DNA from: Nematopogon swammerdamellus
Taxonomy: Eukaryota; Arthropoda; Insecta; Lepidoptera; Adelidae
Direction of reading: 5' to 3'
Assembly: GCA_946902875.1 (NCBI GenBank)
Contig: OX336353.1
Coordinates: 17,931,151 to 17,995,150 of the forward strand
Length of the DNA stretch: 64,000 nucleotides
Shown here piece by piece: positions 28,481 through 39,179 of the stretch. The notes under the pieces were generated by a model. The model ran no database searches, had not been told where the DNA came from, and worked only from the letters and a program-made list of their open reading frames with translations. Each line of letters starts with the position of its first letter. Position 1 is the first letter of the stretch. The position numbers were made by a program, and so were the translations under genes.

Positions 28481-28581
28481 TATGAGCAAGTGTATGCGTA
28501 GGAGCAATAAAGTATTTCTATCTAACTATCTACAATGTTTCACAAAATAATTAACACACATGATCTATGCAACGTACGCGT

Positions 28582-28621
28582 AAGACTTGGTAAGCCCGTA
28601 CGTACGGGCTTACCAAGTCTT
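28582..28621. repeat. 40-bp perfect palindrome without spacer
   Basis: The left half AAGACTTGGTAAGCCCGTAC is followed immediately by its exact reverse complement GTACGGGCTTACCAAGTCTT. CGCG follows on both sides with one offset base. It could extrude as a cruciform; no regulatory role is evident. Confidence 0.9.
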
Positions 28622-28727
28622 CGCGAACGATCTAACGCTCAGTACTCTGGATAAAGCCATACATCCAGCCAGCACATAAACGCGATCACGTACAGAGGGA
28701 GTCAATTCAGTAATCGAGAATCGAGAG

Positions 28728-28845
28728 TTTTTTTTTTTTATGGAACCTGACACGGTTGGCTACATCACCTACAACATCCGTGATGTCAGCCCATAACACA
28801 GGGTGAACTAGGTGCCATGTCAGTGTTTCCCTTCATTTCATGTCG
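28728..28845 (-). mobile_element. SINE-A tail fragment
   Basis: Poly-T then GGAACCTGACACGGTTGGCT, CATAACACAGGGTGAAC and the ATTTCATGTCG variant. The GGAACC/ACACAGGG variants match the young composite type 1, so this may be a truncated copy of that subfamily. Confidence 0.85.
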
Positions 28846-28854
28846 TATTTAGTA

Positions 28855-28975
28855 AGGAGTATTTAGGAAGGAAGGGAAGGGAAGGAAAGTTAAGGGATAG
28901 GGAGGGATAGGGAAGGAAAGAGAAGGAAAGGAAAGGTAAGGAATAGGAAGGTATAAGGAAGGGATAATAAGGTAC
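28855..28975. repeat. GGAA-rich low-complexity tract
   Basis: GGAAGGGAAGG words dominate for about 120 bases. Confidence 0.8.
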
Positions 28976-29577
28976 CAAGTGTCACTTCTAATATTCTTAC
29001 GAATCGATTGACACCTCAATCGACAAAATCCATCCAGCCGTTAGAGCTCTGGATGATCTTGTTTATTTTTATTTTATTTGTACTATGGGAAGCTCGACAT
29101 ATTATGCCGCGCGCCGGACTAACGCAGAGGTGTAGTCCGACGGCGCCCATGGGCATTCGGCTATTGACGGGGGCTGCGAATACCATGTCGGCCGGCTCGG
29201 TGCACCTTCACATTATGTTTGAAGGACCCCTAACTTTACGTTGGAGGAAAGATTTCAAAGTTTTGTAACCATATAAATAAAGTATTTACAAGATCGATTT
29301 AATTACTGACCTAATTAATTGATTAATTATTTTTAAGTTTTTCCCTATAACTCGAGTCACTTAAGTTTTTTATAACTCAAGTGATTTATTAGATTTTTCA
29401 TTCAATTTCCTTTAATTTGATACTCCATTCGATTGGATTTATTATGGAAAATTTTACATTCTGTGTCCGCCATATTGAAATATATATGTATGTGTAGCCT
29501 ATGACACTTGTGTAATTAAGAGGAATCGAATGACATCTCAATCAGCATAATCCATATAGTCTTTTTTTTTATAGACA
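28976..29577. other. Stretch with weak repeat traces
   Basis: ATCGATTGACACCTCAATCG at about 29002 and TCGAATGACATCTCAATCAG at about 29526 are related words 520 bases apart and may mark an old interspersed element. At about 29120-29230, GACGGCGCCCATGGGCATTC and GGGGGCTGCGAATACCATG match the noncoding module of LINE-D remnants. No gene was recognised. Confidence 0.45.
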
Positions 29578-30215
29578 GCCGGCGCGGGTGTCTGTGCCCA
29601 ATACTTCAACGGAAGATCAGACACAGCCAATAACACCATTCCTCGCGAAACCACGCTCAGAGAGGCGCCATGCCGGCTATGAGGCGGACAAATAGGTTGT
29701 CGTCTAATTTATTGACACGCCATTTGAAGATTCCCAGGTTATAGGTGGTGGGGAACACACTCACCGGAAGACCGTTCCATATTTTCGCCGTTCGACACAG
29801 GAACGATTTCGAAAAACATGTGTTCTTAGTAGTTGGGTGTCAACGACATATGGATGTTCCGAGCGAGTCCGGCGGGTGTGGCTGATACGGATGGGGGCTG
29901 GAGGGATGAGGGAAGCCAATTCATCAGAGCAACATCCATGGTAGTACCTATAGAACAGGCTAAGAGAACCGATTGTTCGCCTGTGGCCCAATGATTCAAG
30001 TCCCTCCGTGAGCTTGGGATCACCAATTAGACGGATAGCGCGGCGCTGGATAGAGTCCAAGGACGCCAATAAGTAAAGAGGGCATCCACCCCACAGATGA
30101 CTACAGTACTCCATCACTGGGCGAACTTGCGCTTTATATAGCATAAGGAGCTGCGCCGCGCCGGTGAGAAAAACCGTCTGCTGCGGTAGAGGACGCCTAA
30201 TTTCCGTTTGGGTTC
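29578..30215 (-). pseudogene. LINE-D 3' half fragment
   Basis: The poly-A end is at 29572-29580 (T-run on the plus strand), followed by the 3' UTR block (CACGCTCAGAGAGGCGCCAT). Minus-strand coding reads MLYKAQVRPVMEYCSHLWGG, SLDSIQRRAIRLIGDPKLTE, LSLFYRYYHGCCSDELASLI, RTRSEHPYVVDTQLLRTHVF. The frame is open for 172 codons from 30279 but its first 50 codons are not LINE sequence. The RT core is absent, so it is 5' truncated. Confidence 0.85.
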
Positions 30216-31047
30216 TAGGTGGAAATACAGAAATAGACATACAAACATATAAACATAAATACATACGTATGAAAAACATAACCCTCCTTGTTTAAAAAGC
30301 TTAAGCCGGGCTCCCTGTCTATTCAAATCCTTCTACATGTCCGGCTACATCATTTTCTACTCCCGTTTCCTTGTTTCCTTTTATTTTATTCGCATTCGGG
30401 TTTAAAATGTTTCATTGAAACTTGTTATTTTATGCTTTTATCTCTAAAACATATTGTGTACTATATTTTTTAAACCATCTTTTAAATATCTAGAGTCTAG
30501 ACAATTATATCAATTTATATCCCATTCTATGGGTATTGAAGAATAAATATAAGTAAGTAAGTGAATTAAGTGAACAATGTTTTATTCTCAAATCCACAGA
30601 TTTACAAAATACATGATAGACGAGACAATAATTATATTATATTACACTGCAATCGTAGGAATGAAAAACAGGATTATGGCAGAGCTCGAATGCTGCCCGC
30701 ATGGCTAGGATGCTGAATTTGAGCCTTTGTCAAAGTTTAAGACATCTGTCAAAGTTTAACAATGTGCGGCGTAGCGTCAGCTATTTTGTTAATTTATTCT
30801 TATCTTATAGCTGTCACTTGCGATACTATGACAAACCGTTAGACATTCAATGTATCAAATAGAATTCAGTCGTTTTGGAGTTACGAGGGAATTCAGAAAC
30901 TCAACCACTCATCTACAAACTCACACACTCTTCCACTCACCCGCATACCTACATATATAAAAGTTAAACACCTGGCCCTTCTTTGCGTTCGCAGTCGGGT
31001 AAAACGTGCCTTTTCTCGATGGAAATGTCGCTTCGGAATCGCAATGA
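30216..31047. other. Unannotated stretch
   Basis: An AATAAA followed by AAGTAAGTAAG lies near 30541-30560 and may be a retroelement tail. GTCAAAGTTTAAGACATCTG and GTCAAAGTTTAACAATG near 30727-30765 form a short direct repeat. No gene was recognised. Confidence 0.45.
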
Positions 31048-31326
31048 TAAATACACATAAGACACGCTGTTTTCTACAAATCGCGATAAGCAGATTAATC
31101 CGTGTTGTGCTGCAACGACTCTGGTGAATTATAGTACACGCAACCAGCAAGACACGAGGATAGATACTTACTACATGACTCGGTGAAGGACCGTGTCAAG
31201 GTGAGTGGTGGCTAACCTGACGATTTTTATCACGGCATCTTGTCCTTATCGCTTAGTCGCCTGTTACGACATGCACATGGAGAGATGCAATGGGACTATA
31301 ATGTTCGGAGTACCGAACACACACGG
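31048..31326 (-). repeat. Repeat B, diverged copy
   Basis: Plus strand: GACACGCTGTTTTCTAC, GTGTTGTGCTGCAACGACTC, CATGACTCGGTGAAGGACCG, TCTTGTCCTTATCGCTTAGT and CATGCACATGGAGAGATGCA. Many substitutions and indels. Confidence 0.75.
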
Positions 31327-31614
31327 CAACATAATAGTTTTATTCGAATTTACTACGCATGCAATGCATTGCATTGCACTATTTGGCCCTTAGTGAATTG
31401 GACCCCAGTGCCCGCTGGGTAAACGGAGTTATGTCTCGGTGAAACGATTTCGGAGCCAACACGCTCCGATTTATGGCCAGTATGTCCTTATCTTTCAGAA
31501 ATCTTCAAAAGATAGTAGATGGCTCTTTTTTTAGGATACGTTTTTTGCAGAAACGGAAGAAGGAACCTTTATAAGTAATGCCTGTCTTAGGCACTCACGC
31601 TCGAAAACATCCTT
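31327..31614. other. Unannotated spacer
   Basis: Nothing recognised apart from a short GCATTGCATTGC run. Confidence 0.45.
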
Positions 31615-31846
31615 TACCTTTAATAAAATCCAACGTCTGCTTTCTGTCTGAGTGTCTGAGTGTATGTCTGTCTGTCCGCTTATAACTCGAGAACCACTGA
31701 ACCGATTTTATTAAAAAAAAATCTACGGATAGCTTGATTCTTCCCATCATCTATAGGCTACTTACTATCACGCTAAATGGCTTATGACATGAGGTTAGCA
31801 GTGAAGTCAAATATGAGAGCGGGCGGAGTCGCGGGCACGGCTAGTC
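31615..31846 (+). repeat. Repeat F, complete copy
   Basis: Begins TTTAATAAAATCCAACGTCT, includes a GTCT run, CTCGAGAACCACTGAACCGA, CTTCCCATCATCTATAGGC, ATGAGGTTAGCAGTGAAG and ends GGCGGAGTCGCGGGCACGGC, then TAG. Slightly longer than the copy at 12068-12292 owing to a TGACA insertion. Confidence 0.8.
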
Positions 31847-32770
31847 GGATATAATATCTGACACTATGTAGCCACGTAAAGTAATTTTAACTTTAAGATA
31901 AGAGACAGGAGAGAAAGATTGATGAAATCTCTATCGATTTTTCCACGGGGAGTGCTCCGAGGAGCTGTTTGAGGCGATCTCGCCGTCCACGCCTACGCCG
32001 TACTTACTACACGCTGGACTTACAGAGTCTGTATTGTATTGTCTGTCACAGTCGGTTCTGCAGAGCCTTCCTCTATAGAACCGGTACCTATACTCTGGAA
32101 CATATGGCATTCGCAATCCCCGCATACGACCGAATGTCCCTTGGCTTCGTTAGAAACCTTAAGATCGGGGCGACTTGTCTCGATTTCAATAAAAAAAATT
32201 CACAGATCTCATGCATTACATGACCTTCGGGTACATTGAAATTGACTTTTAGGACGTATTCAAATATAAGAAATATGCAATTTTGAAAAATTTACAAAAA
32301 TTGTAAAATAAAAATAAAATAAAATAAAAATAAAAATTCTTAATTTTCAAGTATTTATGCATACACAAAAACCATTATAACTACTCACACTGCAAGATAA
32401 AGACTACTCACGACTCCCGTAACGGAAAATTTAAAAATGGTCAATGGAAATCTGTCTGTATAAGAAGGTCCGTCCCAAACATTTTTACCTTACAATTGAT
32501 CAGGCCCTACCGTTCGTTCCTCTGAGAGGTTCATCCTTCAATGTCCGCGCACAAAGGGCCCGGGCGGGGTAACTATGGTTGCCTGTAATGGGGTGCATAA
32601 GGGGTATTGGGGACATCTGGCCGAAAATTCATTTTTATAGAAACTATTCTGTGAAAATTGTGAATAGGTCAGCCTGGGCTCTGTCATGAGAATACCTACA
32701 TACATACGAGTACATACATACATGCATACATACATACATTAAGTAGGATAGTACTAGCGTATTAGGTTAC
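31847..32770. other. Stretch with minor repeats
   Basis: CATTCGCAATCCCCGCATAC near 32107 is the inverse of the LINE-D-associated module. AAAATAAAATAAAAATAA lies at about 32300-32335, and TACA/CATA repeats at 32697-32740. No gene was recognised. Confidence 0.45.
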
Positions 32771-33109
32771 TTTTTTTTTATTTTTTATTTTTTTTATGGA
32801 AACTGACACGGTTGGCTACATCACCTACAACATCCGTGATGTCAGCCCATAACACCGGGTGAACTTGGTGCCACGTCAGTGCTTCCCTTCGGTTGTGCCG
32901 GTTACACTGAACTGGACGGAAAACACAAACTATTTAAATAGCCGTTTCGACCGACCTTTCATTCAGTGCGGTGGTATCAACCCGGGCGGGTTAAACCCTA
33001 CCACCTAGTAATATGAGAAGGGAGTCATATCCCTTAGTCGCCTTTTACGACATACACGGGGAGAGATGCAGTGGGGCTATTCTTTTAAAGTACCGGCCCC
33101 ACGCGGTAC
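32771..33109 (-). mobile_element. Composite SINE type 2 (repeat B head, no tRNA/5S head)
   Basis: Sense (minus strand) begins with the repeat B head GTACCGCGTGGGGCCGGTAC ... GGCGACTAAGGGATATGAC and joins the SINE-A body directly at CTCCCTTCTCATATTACTAGG. The whole tRNA-like/5S-like head of SINE-A is missing. Central domain, tail and poly-A follow. The same junction is seen at 34846-35178, so this is a family and not a chance deletion. Confidence 0.85.
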
Positions 33110-33116
33110 AACTAGT

Positions 33117-34050
33117 AGTAGTAGTCTTCGCCGAGCCGAGCCGTCCGTCTGGACCCGAAACTGACTGATGATCTGGAGTCTCTCAGTCACAGACGATTTG
33201 TAGGGTCACTCAGTCTGTTCTACAGGCACTATCATGGACGCTGCTCGGAGGAACCTTTTTTTTTTTTTTTTTTTTTTATGGAACCTGACACGGTTGGCTA
33301 CATCACCTACAACATCCGTGATGTCAGCCCATAACACAGGGTGAACTAGGTGCCATGTCAGTGCTTCCCTTCATTTCATGTCGGCTACACTAAACTGGAC
33401 GGAAAACACGAACTATTTACATAGCCGTTTCGACCGACGTTTCGTTCAGTGCGGTGGTACCAACCCGGCCGGGATAAACCCTACCACCTAGTAAGGTAAG
33501 AAGGGAAGGGACCTACAGTTTAACGTGGAATCCGAACCACGGTCAGCCTCCAACGGTCGTGCGGTCACCCATCCAATCACTGACCGCGCTCAGCGTTGCT
33601 TAATAACAGTTGACTAACCAACCGCGCCACTGAGCTACCGAGGCTGACGAATTTTCTTATCCCTTAGTCGACTTTTACGACATGCGACGGGGAGAGATGC
33701 AGTGGGGCTATTCTTTTTAAGTACCGACCCCACACGGCACAAAAACCTTCCCTTATTCCTTGCCATTCAACTTATCTTCGTAGCACTCGCCGCAGAGAAA
33801 CTGAGCACCCTTTTGTTGTTGACATTGCGCTTTTGAGAACCCATCGGTTAACAAAATCGTTTCTTTGTCGCACCGCTAGGGTGTGGAACTGTCTCCCGGC
33901 GAGTGTGTTTCCCGAATCCTTTAACCTGGGTGTCTTCAAACGTCCTATCAACGGACTAGACAGCCTAGCAACAGTCCGCAAATCTGCTGGCATGGCGCCT
34001 CACTGAGCGTGGTTTCGCGAGGAGAGGGGTTTTTGGCTCTTTCGACTGTA
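33117..34050 (+). pseudogene. LINE-D 3' fragment interrupted by a composite SINE
   Basis: Before the insertion the plus strand encodes TDDLESLSHRRFVGSLSLFY then RHYHGRCSEEP. After it (from 33744) it encodes PSLIPCHSTYLRSTRRRETE, HPFVVDIALLRTHRLTKSFL and CRTARVWNCLPASVFPESFN, then the 3' UTR block TGAGCGTGGTTTCGCGAGGA. ACCTT is duplicated at both edges of the SINE. The upstream RT core is missing. Confidence 0.85.
33256..33740 (-). mobile_element. Composite SINE type 1, young copy
   Basis: Same order and junction as 5748-6261, with about five differences noticed (for example GTCGTGCGG versus GTCGAGCGG and TTAATAACAG versus TTAAAAACAG). It interrupts LINE-D with AACCTT at 33252-33257 and again at 33744-33749, a target-site duplication. 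All promoter-like boxes, the central domain and a T run of over 20 bases (its poly-A tail) are present. Confidence 0.9.
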
Positions 34051-34067
34051 CCATTGTACAAAACGCT

Positions 34068-34318
34068 GTCTGACAATCGGGGTTAGCAGGTAATCCGTGT
34101 TGTGCTGCAAGAATCCGGATAAATTACAGCACAACACCGACCACCACGTTTAGATTTTGTAACCAGGTTTTTAGCCAAACCACGTGAAACAAGATACTAT
34201 CAAGCAGTAAGTGATTGCACGGCACGAAGACAGATACCTACTGCGTGACTTGCCGAAGGACCGTTCCAAGATAAGAGGTCTGTCTGCCTTTTGCCACGAG
34301 ATCTTGTCGTTATACATA
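34068..34318 (-). repeat. Repeat B, diverged copy
   Basis: TGACAATCGGGGTTAGCAG, GTGTTGTGCTGCAAGAATCC, AATTACAGCACAACACCGAC, and GATCTTGTCGTTATAC are recognisable. The head half appears displaced to 34600-34660 by the repeat F insertion. Confidence 0.7.
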
Positions 34319-34531
34319 ACAAGCTGTGCCCGCGGCTCCGCCCGCTCTCATATTTCACTTCACTGCTAACCTCATAAGCCATTTAGCGTGATAGTAAGTA
34401 GCCTATAGTTGATGGGAAGAATCAAGCTATCCGTAGTTTTTTTTTATTAAAATCGGTTCAGTGGTTCTCGAGTTATAAGCGGACAGAAGACACTCAGACA
34501 GAAAGCAGACGTTGGATTTTATTATAGGTAA
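34319..34531 (-). repeat. Repeat F, inverted copy
   Basis: AGCTGTGCCCGCGGCTCCGC at the left, CACTGCTAACCTCATAAGCC, ATAGTTGATGGGAAGAATC and GACGTTGGATTTTATTATAG at the right are the reverse complement of the plus-strand copies. It sits within a decayed repeat B. Confidence 0.8.
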
Positions 34532-34845
34532 GGAAGGAAGTATCCGCACTGGCGGCACGGCGCGGCACAATCTATAGCTTGCCGTCGCTTTATTGCAGTG
34601 CAGCGAGAGTGCACGGAGAGAGATGCAACGGGACCATTCTCAAAGTACCAAGTTTTCGCTTCTTACTTAGCTAAACGCGGTATTTGGTGTTGTGCTGTAA
34701 CTAGCGATTGTGGCTGTGAGTGCTTGCAGCACAACAACGATTACTCTTCTCACCCAGATTTTCAGGACTCAGGATAGAGACATACGCGTGCGATATTATT
34801 TAATATATTTTATCTAGTCCAAAAGTATAATTTTCCAAGCATTTT
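34532..34845. repeat. Repeat B remnants and spacer
   Basis: GAGAGAGATGCAACGGGACC with CTCAAAGTACC (34612-34650) resembles the repeat B head region. GGTGTTGTGCTGTAACTAGC and GCAGCACAACAACGATTACT (34685-34745) resemble its hairpin region in the opposite orientation. Both are heavily decayed. Confidence 0.5.
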
Positions 34846-35178
34846 GTACCGTGTGGTGCCGGTACTTTAAAAGAATAGCCCCACTGCATCTCTCCCCGTG
34901 TATGTCGTAAAAGGCGACTAAGGGATGTGACTCCCTTCTTATATTACTAGGTGGTAGGGTTTAACTCGCCCGGGTTGGTACCACCGCACTGAATGAAAGG
35001 TCGGTCGAAACGGCTATGTAAATAGTTTGTGTTTCCGTCCAGTTCAGTGTAGCCGGCACGACCGAAGGGAAGCACTGACGTGGCACTAAGTTCACCCGGT
35101 GTTATGGGCTGACATCACGGATGTTGTAGGTGATGGAGCCAACCGTGTCAGTTTCCATAAAAAAAAATAAAAAAAAAT
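34846..35178 (+). mobile_element. Composite SINE type 2, second copy
   Basis: Begins GTACCGTGTGGTGCCGGTAC, then TTTAAAAGAATAGCCCCACT, GGCGACTAAGGGATGTGACT, CCCTTCTTATATTACTAGGT, the SINE-A central domain, tail and an A-rich end. The junction GGGATGTGACTCCCTTCT equals that of 32771-33109 in inverted orientation. Confidence 0.85.
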
Positions 35179-35564
35179 TAAATCGCTCGCTCCCTCCACG
35201 CCACCCATTTTCTTTATTCCGTGATGATCCATTAAGCCTTTTGTCTAAATCCAAAATTAAGTGATCCGGGGCCTTTTGTCTAAATCAGAAGAGATTGTCA
35301 CGTCTTTAGAACCTTCTCTAGTGTTCAAAACATCCATCCTTCACGTCTGCAAATACTGTGAAGAAACCCCAATTTCCACTTGCCCGATTTACTGTCCCAG
35401 TGACAAATTGTCGTAAATCAAAAACTTGAAACGGCTCTTCGCTTCGCCCGTCACTTGATCTAACTCACTTTTTAGGGGCACTGCCGAAAAACGAATAATA
35501 CCGGAACCCTTGCTCAGTTTTTGGTTTGTCTGTCTGTCACAGGTTCGTAACCATACCCGTATTT
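35179..35564. other. Unannotated stretch
   Basis: The word GCCTTTTGTCTAAATC occurs twice (about 35237 and 35271). No element or gene was recognised. Confidence 0.45.
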
Positions 35565-36105
35565 AAAGTGATTTAACTATAATTTATATGCCTATAGTTA
35601 GGTAATGATTCAAGGTATAATGTGAATACATTATCTTTAATTTAATAGTATAAATTCCCTTAAAAATATGTGGTTGAAAAGTGGTAATATCGTTCAAAAA
35701 TGCCTTTGCTATTTCCCTCGCCATTTTTTACAAATGCATCTAATACGAAAAATGCTTCATTGAGCTTTTGAGTGAATAAGACTAAGAATCATCTAAATAA
35801 ATTCAAACGCTTACAGAATAAATGCTTTTTCACTGAACTATCTTTGAACATTCTAAATTTTGGGCCGTTGCCGTGTGCGAGCGTTTTTTGTATGGACGTA
35901 TTTGTAACGAGAATAGCAAATGCATTTTCGAACGTTTTTACCACTTTTCACCAAAGAGATTTTCTTTTCACCCACTTATTTTTCAGAGAATTTACAAGAT
36001 TATATTACAATAATCTATCACATATTATACATTGAATCTTTACCGAACTATAAGCATATTAATTATAGTTATATTTATTGAAATATGGCTATAGTTCGGT
36101 TAATA
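35565..36105. mobile_element. Decayed foldback element with about 180-bp arms
   Basis: Left arm words AACTATAATTTATATGCCTA, GATTCAAGGTATAATGTGAA and GTTGAAAAGTGGTAATATCG pair, in inverted order, with CGTTTTTACCACTTTTCACC, ATATTATACATTGAATCTTT and TATAAGCATATTAATTATAG on the right. Identity is perhaps 75-80 percent, so the palindrome is old. The 87-codon frame in the middle has no known motif. Confidence 0.7.
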
Positions 36106-36134
36106 TGATGTGATGTTTTGCCTAGTCCCCCTTC

Positions 36135-36290
36135 GGGTCCCCTTAAGTGATACACGAAAATCACCTACTGCGTGACTTGCGGAAGGACCGTACCATGATG
36201 AGAGGTGGCTGGCCTGTCGCCCTTTCGCAATGGGATTTTGCCGTTAACCCTAAAACATTCATACTGGCGGCACGGCGGCGCGGCACAATT
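36135..36290 (-). repeat. Repeat B remnant
   Basis: CACCTACTGCGTGACTTGCG, GAAGGACCGTACCATGATGA and GGCCTGTCGCCCTTTCGC are recognisable. It is followed by TACTGGCGGCACGGCGGC, a word also found at about 34545 beside another repeat B remnant. Confidence 0.6.
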
Positions 36291-36637
36291 TGTAAATTCA
36301 ATGTAATTTCAATAGCTTTTTATAATATAACCACAGAGGAGAAATTTGAACAGTGACTTTGCGAAATATAAAAAAGTTTTTGGTGAATAGGTACCTATCT
36401 ATATTAAAATTAAATATTTAGAAAATACCTAAACCTGTTCCTTCGAGGAAAAAATTAATACAGACGTGGTCTCATACAAATTGATTCACAAATTATTGAC
36501 ACTCTTGACACTATAATATAGATAAAATTTGGAAGGAAGGTGTGTCGTATGAACCGCTATACAATGGTGTGGTGAAATTAAAAAAACAAAAATTTGGGGT
36601 GGCATACCATACCATAAAAAAAATTCAATGCACATTT
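36291..36637. other. Unannotated AT-rich stretch
   Basis: No gene or repeat family was recognised. Confidence 0.45.
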
Positions 36638-36864
36638 TTTTTTTATGGAAACTGCCACGATTGGCTACATCACCTACAACGTCCGTGATGTCAGCCCATA
36701 AAACCGGGTGAACTAGGTGCCATGTCAGTGCTTCCCCCTTTGATCGTGCCGGCTACACTGAACTGGTCGGAAAACACAAACTATTTACATAGCCGTTTAG
36801 ACCGACGTTTCATTCAGTGCGGTGGTACCAACCCGGGCGGGTTAAACCCTACCACCAAGTAAGT
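36638..36864 (-). mobile_element. SINE-A, 5'-truncated
   Basis: Poly-T, GGAAACTGCCACGATTGGCT, TGATCGTGCCGGCTACACTG, CATAGCCGTTTAGACCGACG and CCTACCACCAAGTAAG. The TTTAGACCG and ACCAAGTAAG variants are shared with 1822-2207. Confidence 0.85.
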
Positions 36865-37824
36865 ACCACACATAAACGTGTGGGATATCGTTAGATAGGT
36901 CTTAAAACATGATACTGAAGTTTCAAAATTACTTTTTTGTTTAACTCAATAATTGATGAGATAGGGCCTCTAAAGTCGTAAAAAGTGTGTGTCCCCACTC
37001 TTATCCTAACTTTCCTACTATTCATGGAAAATTCTAAAAAATTAAAGGTGATAGAACTTAAAAACCACTTAAAAAAATCGTTTAGATGAGTTATATGTCG
37101 TGTAGTTTTTGAGATATGGAATATTTTCAGTTGCACAGTGAATGTTCTTCCCGACTACGGAATCCTTCACTGTGCATATCCGACACGCACTTGGTCGATT
37201 TTTAACGCATCCCTTTCAAATTGTCAGAGCTGATTAATGGTTTTAATCGAATCGAACAGTGTCGGCTTCGCATCAGATCCGCGTCAGGGCGCCTCGACCG
37301 ACGTGTGAAGCACTCAATCCATGATTCAAAGCGGATAGACACCGGCCATCGATCCTACAGACCAAAGATTTAGTGTTTAGGGTCCCGTTACAAAATGCTA
37401 AATAAGAGACCTTATGGGATCAGTCTGGTGCCTGTATGCCTGTCTGTTTGTCGGTTACACTCAGATTTTCCGGACGTACTAAAATATTTTGATGCAACTG
37501 ACGCCAAAACACGGAGACACATTGCCCACAGACAGACCATAAATAAATTTGTTTAATAGTTTGGTGAAAGTACAGGATACCCCAAAATGTGAACGAAAAA
37601 AAAGTGATGCCTTGGATTGATTAGGGTGCAAATGTCGCGGGACACAATCCGCGGTGCGTAAATACCGCGCAACGTTGCACGCGACACGTAGACATCATGT
37701 TGCGAGGGTATTTGCCCCCTAGTGAATCCAAAGCGATTCAACCGACACGCGCCGCTGAGCGTCCGCGTTACACAATTCGTCGTTACCTCCCGACTTGCCT
37801 AGCTTAATTCTGCACTCCCCTCCC
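36865..37824. other. Unannotated stretch
   Basis: No frame over 85 codons with recognisable content. A CpG-rich patch with CGCGGGACACAATCCGCG lies near 37634-37655. No repeat family match was made. Confidence 0.45.
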
Positions 37825-38056
37825 ACCGCTAGGGTGTGGAACTGTCTTCCGGCGAGTGCGTTTCCCGAATCCTTTAACCTGTACGACTTCAAACGTCGTA
37901 TCAACATAGTATCGTATAAACAGCTCCGCAACAGTCCGCAAGTCTACTGGCATGGCATCTCTGTGAGCGTGGTTTTGCGAGTAGAGGTTAATTTGGCTCT
38001 GTCAGCAGCACCTTCGGTCCCTCGGCAAAGCCAACCATGCCGGTCTTCATAAAAAA
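37825..38056 (+). pseudogene. LINE-D C-terminal and 3' UTR fragment
   Basis: Encodes ARVWNCLPASAFPESFNLYD then FKRRIN, followed by the 3' UTR block GCATGGCATCTCTGTGAGCG and TGGTTTTGCGAG, ending at CATGCCGGTCTTCATAAAAA. The N-terminal remainder of ORF2 is missing. Confidence 0.8.
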
Positions 38057-38536
38057 GATATGAGGTGTCGTGGGACACCCGATAGAAGCGAAGCTTCTTA
38101 CGCTTTGTAATCCAAATTATAAATTTAATTTCGATTGGGATAGCACCATCTATCCGATATTCCTTTCAACTTATACAATGGTTCGACTTCGACTTATAAA
38201 TGGCGCCTGGCAGAGCAGCCAACGCTCCTTATTGGTCGGGCGTTGTAACTTCCGTTCATTGGTATTTTATTTCGTGACGTTTCACTTTTTCCAAATCATG
38301 CCCCCATCCCAAAACGTGCGTTAAAAAGCCTCGCTACAATAAAATAATGTTTTCTAGCGCATGGATTTTTGGTACACCCGGTTTAAATATTGTAATTGTT
38401 GGGTCTTTAGGTTCAGTGCTCGGTGCTTATAGACAATCGTTGCACGGCGGCGCGGCGTGATGGTTACTAGTTGGCTTCAGAAGCCATACAGCTTCGCCAG
38501 TCATAAGGTATTGTTTAATGAAACCTTGCTTCTTGC
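38057..38536. other. Unannotated stretch
   Basis: Nothing recognised. Confidence 0.45.
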
Positions 38537-38997
38537 TATACAGGCTGTTGTAACGGCCAGTACTCGCACATTAATTTCGCCAGCGCAATCCTCATGTTCT
38601 TCCGAGACAAAAAAGTACATACAGTTTTCTTGTTAAGTGTCTAGTTTTCGAGATATTAATTTTTGAAGTTTATGTTTTCGTCAAGTGTAATTTGACGCGT
38701 GAAGGGGGAGGGTGCGGGCGCGGGAACGGTCGGGGTTGAAAACTCACGCCGCGCCGCCTTCGCGCATCTCCTCTCTCCGCGCACTCGTCCCTGCTCGCTC
38801 ACTCACCGCGCGCTTTTCATTTCCACGTTCGTGCTGAACATTAGATCCTTTTCATACTAAATAAATCATTTAGTTTGTATGAAAACTGTAACTTCTCAGG
38901 GAATTAAGAGAAAAGTTATTTGACTTTTTTGTTACTATTGATTCTAATAATAATTTACTAAATTTTATGTATTGGCCGTTACAACACTCTGTATAGA
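38537..38997. mobile_element. TIR element, about 460 bp
   Basis: Left CTATACAGGCTGTTGTAACG plus GCCAGTAC and right GTATTGGCCGTTACAACACT plus CTGTATAG are inverted copies with three mismatches. The interior has a GC-rich core (near 38750-38815) and TTGTATGAAAACTG motifs. No transposase. Ends recall elements G1/G2 (TACACGGTGTTGCAA). Confidence 0.65.
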
Positions 38998-39000
38998 GAT

Positions 39001-39179
39001 TACAGTACGAGGCAGTAAACAATTAATATAGCGATCTTTATATTAAGAGACAATCCGGTCGTAGAGCGTCGTCCCTGTCGCACAGAGACGTGCGAGTTTG
39101 TGCGACAGAGACGACGCTATACAACTTTATTATCTCTTTCTAAAGCCCGATTTGCATTATTTACTGCCACGTACTGTAT
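39001..39179. mobile_element. MITE with about 80-bp TIRs
   Basis: Left TACAGTACGAGGCAGTAAAC, AAGAGACAATCCGG and AGAGCGTCGTCCCTGTCGCA pair with right TGCGACAGAGACGACGCTAT, ATCTCTTTCTAAAG and TTTACTGCCACGTACTGTA. The centre is CAGAGACGTGCGAGTT. Confidence 0.75.
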
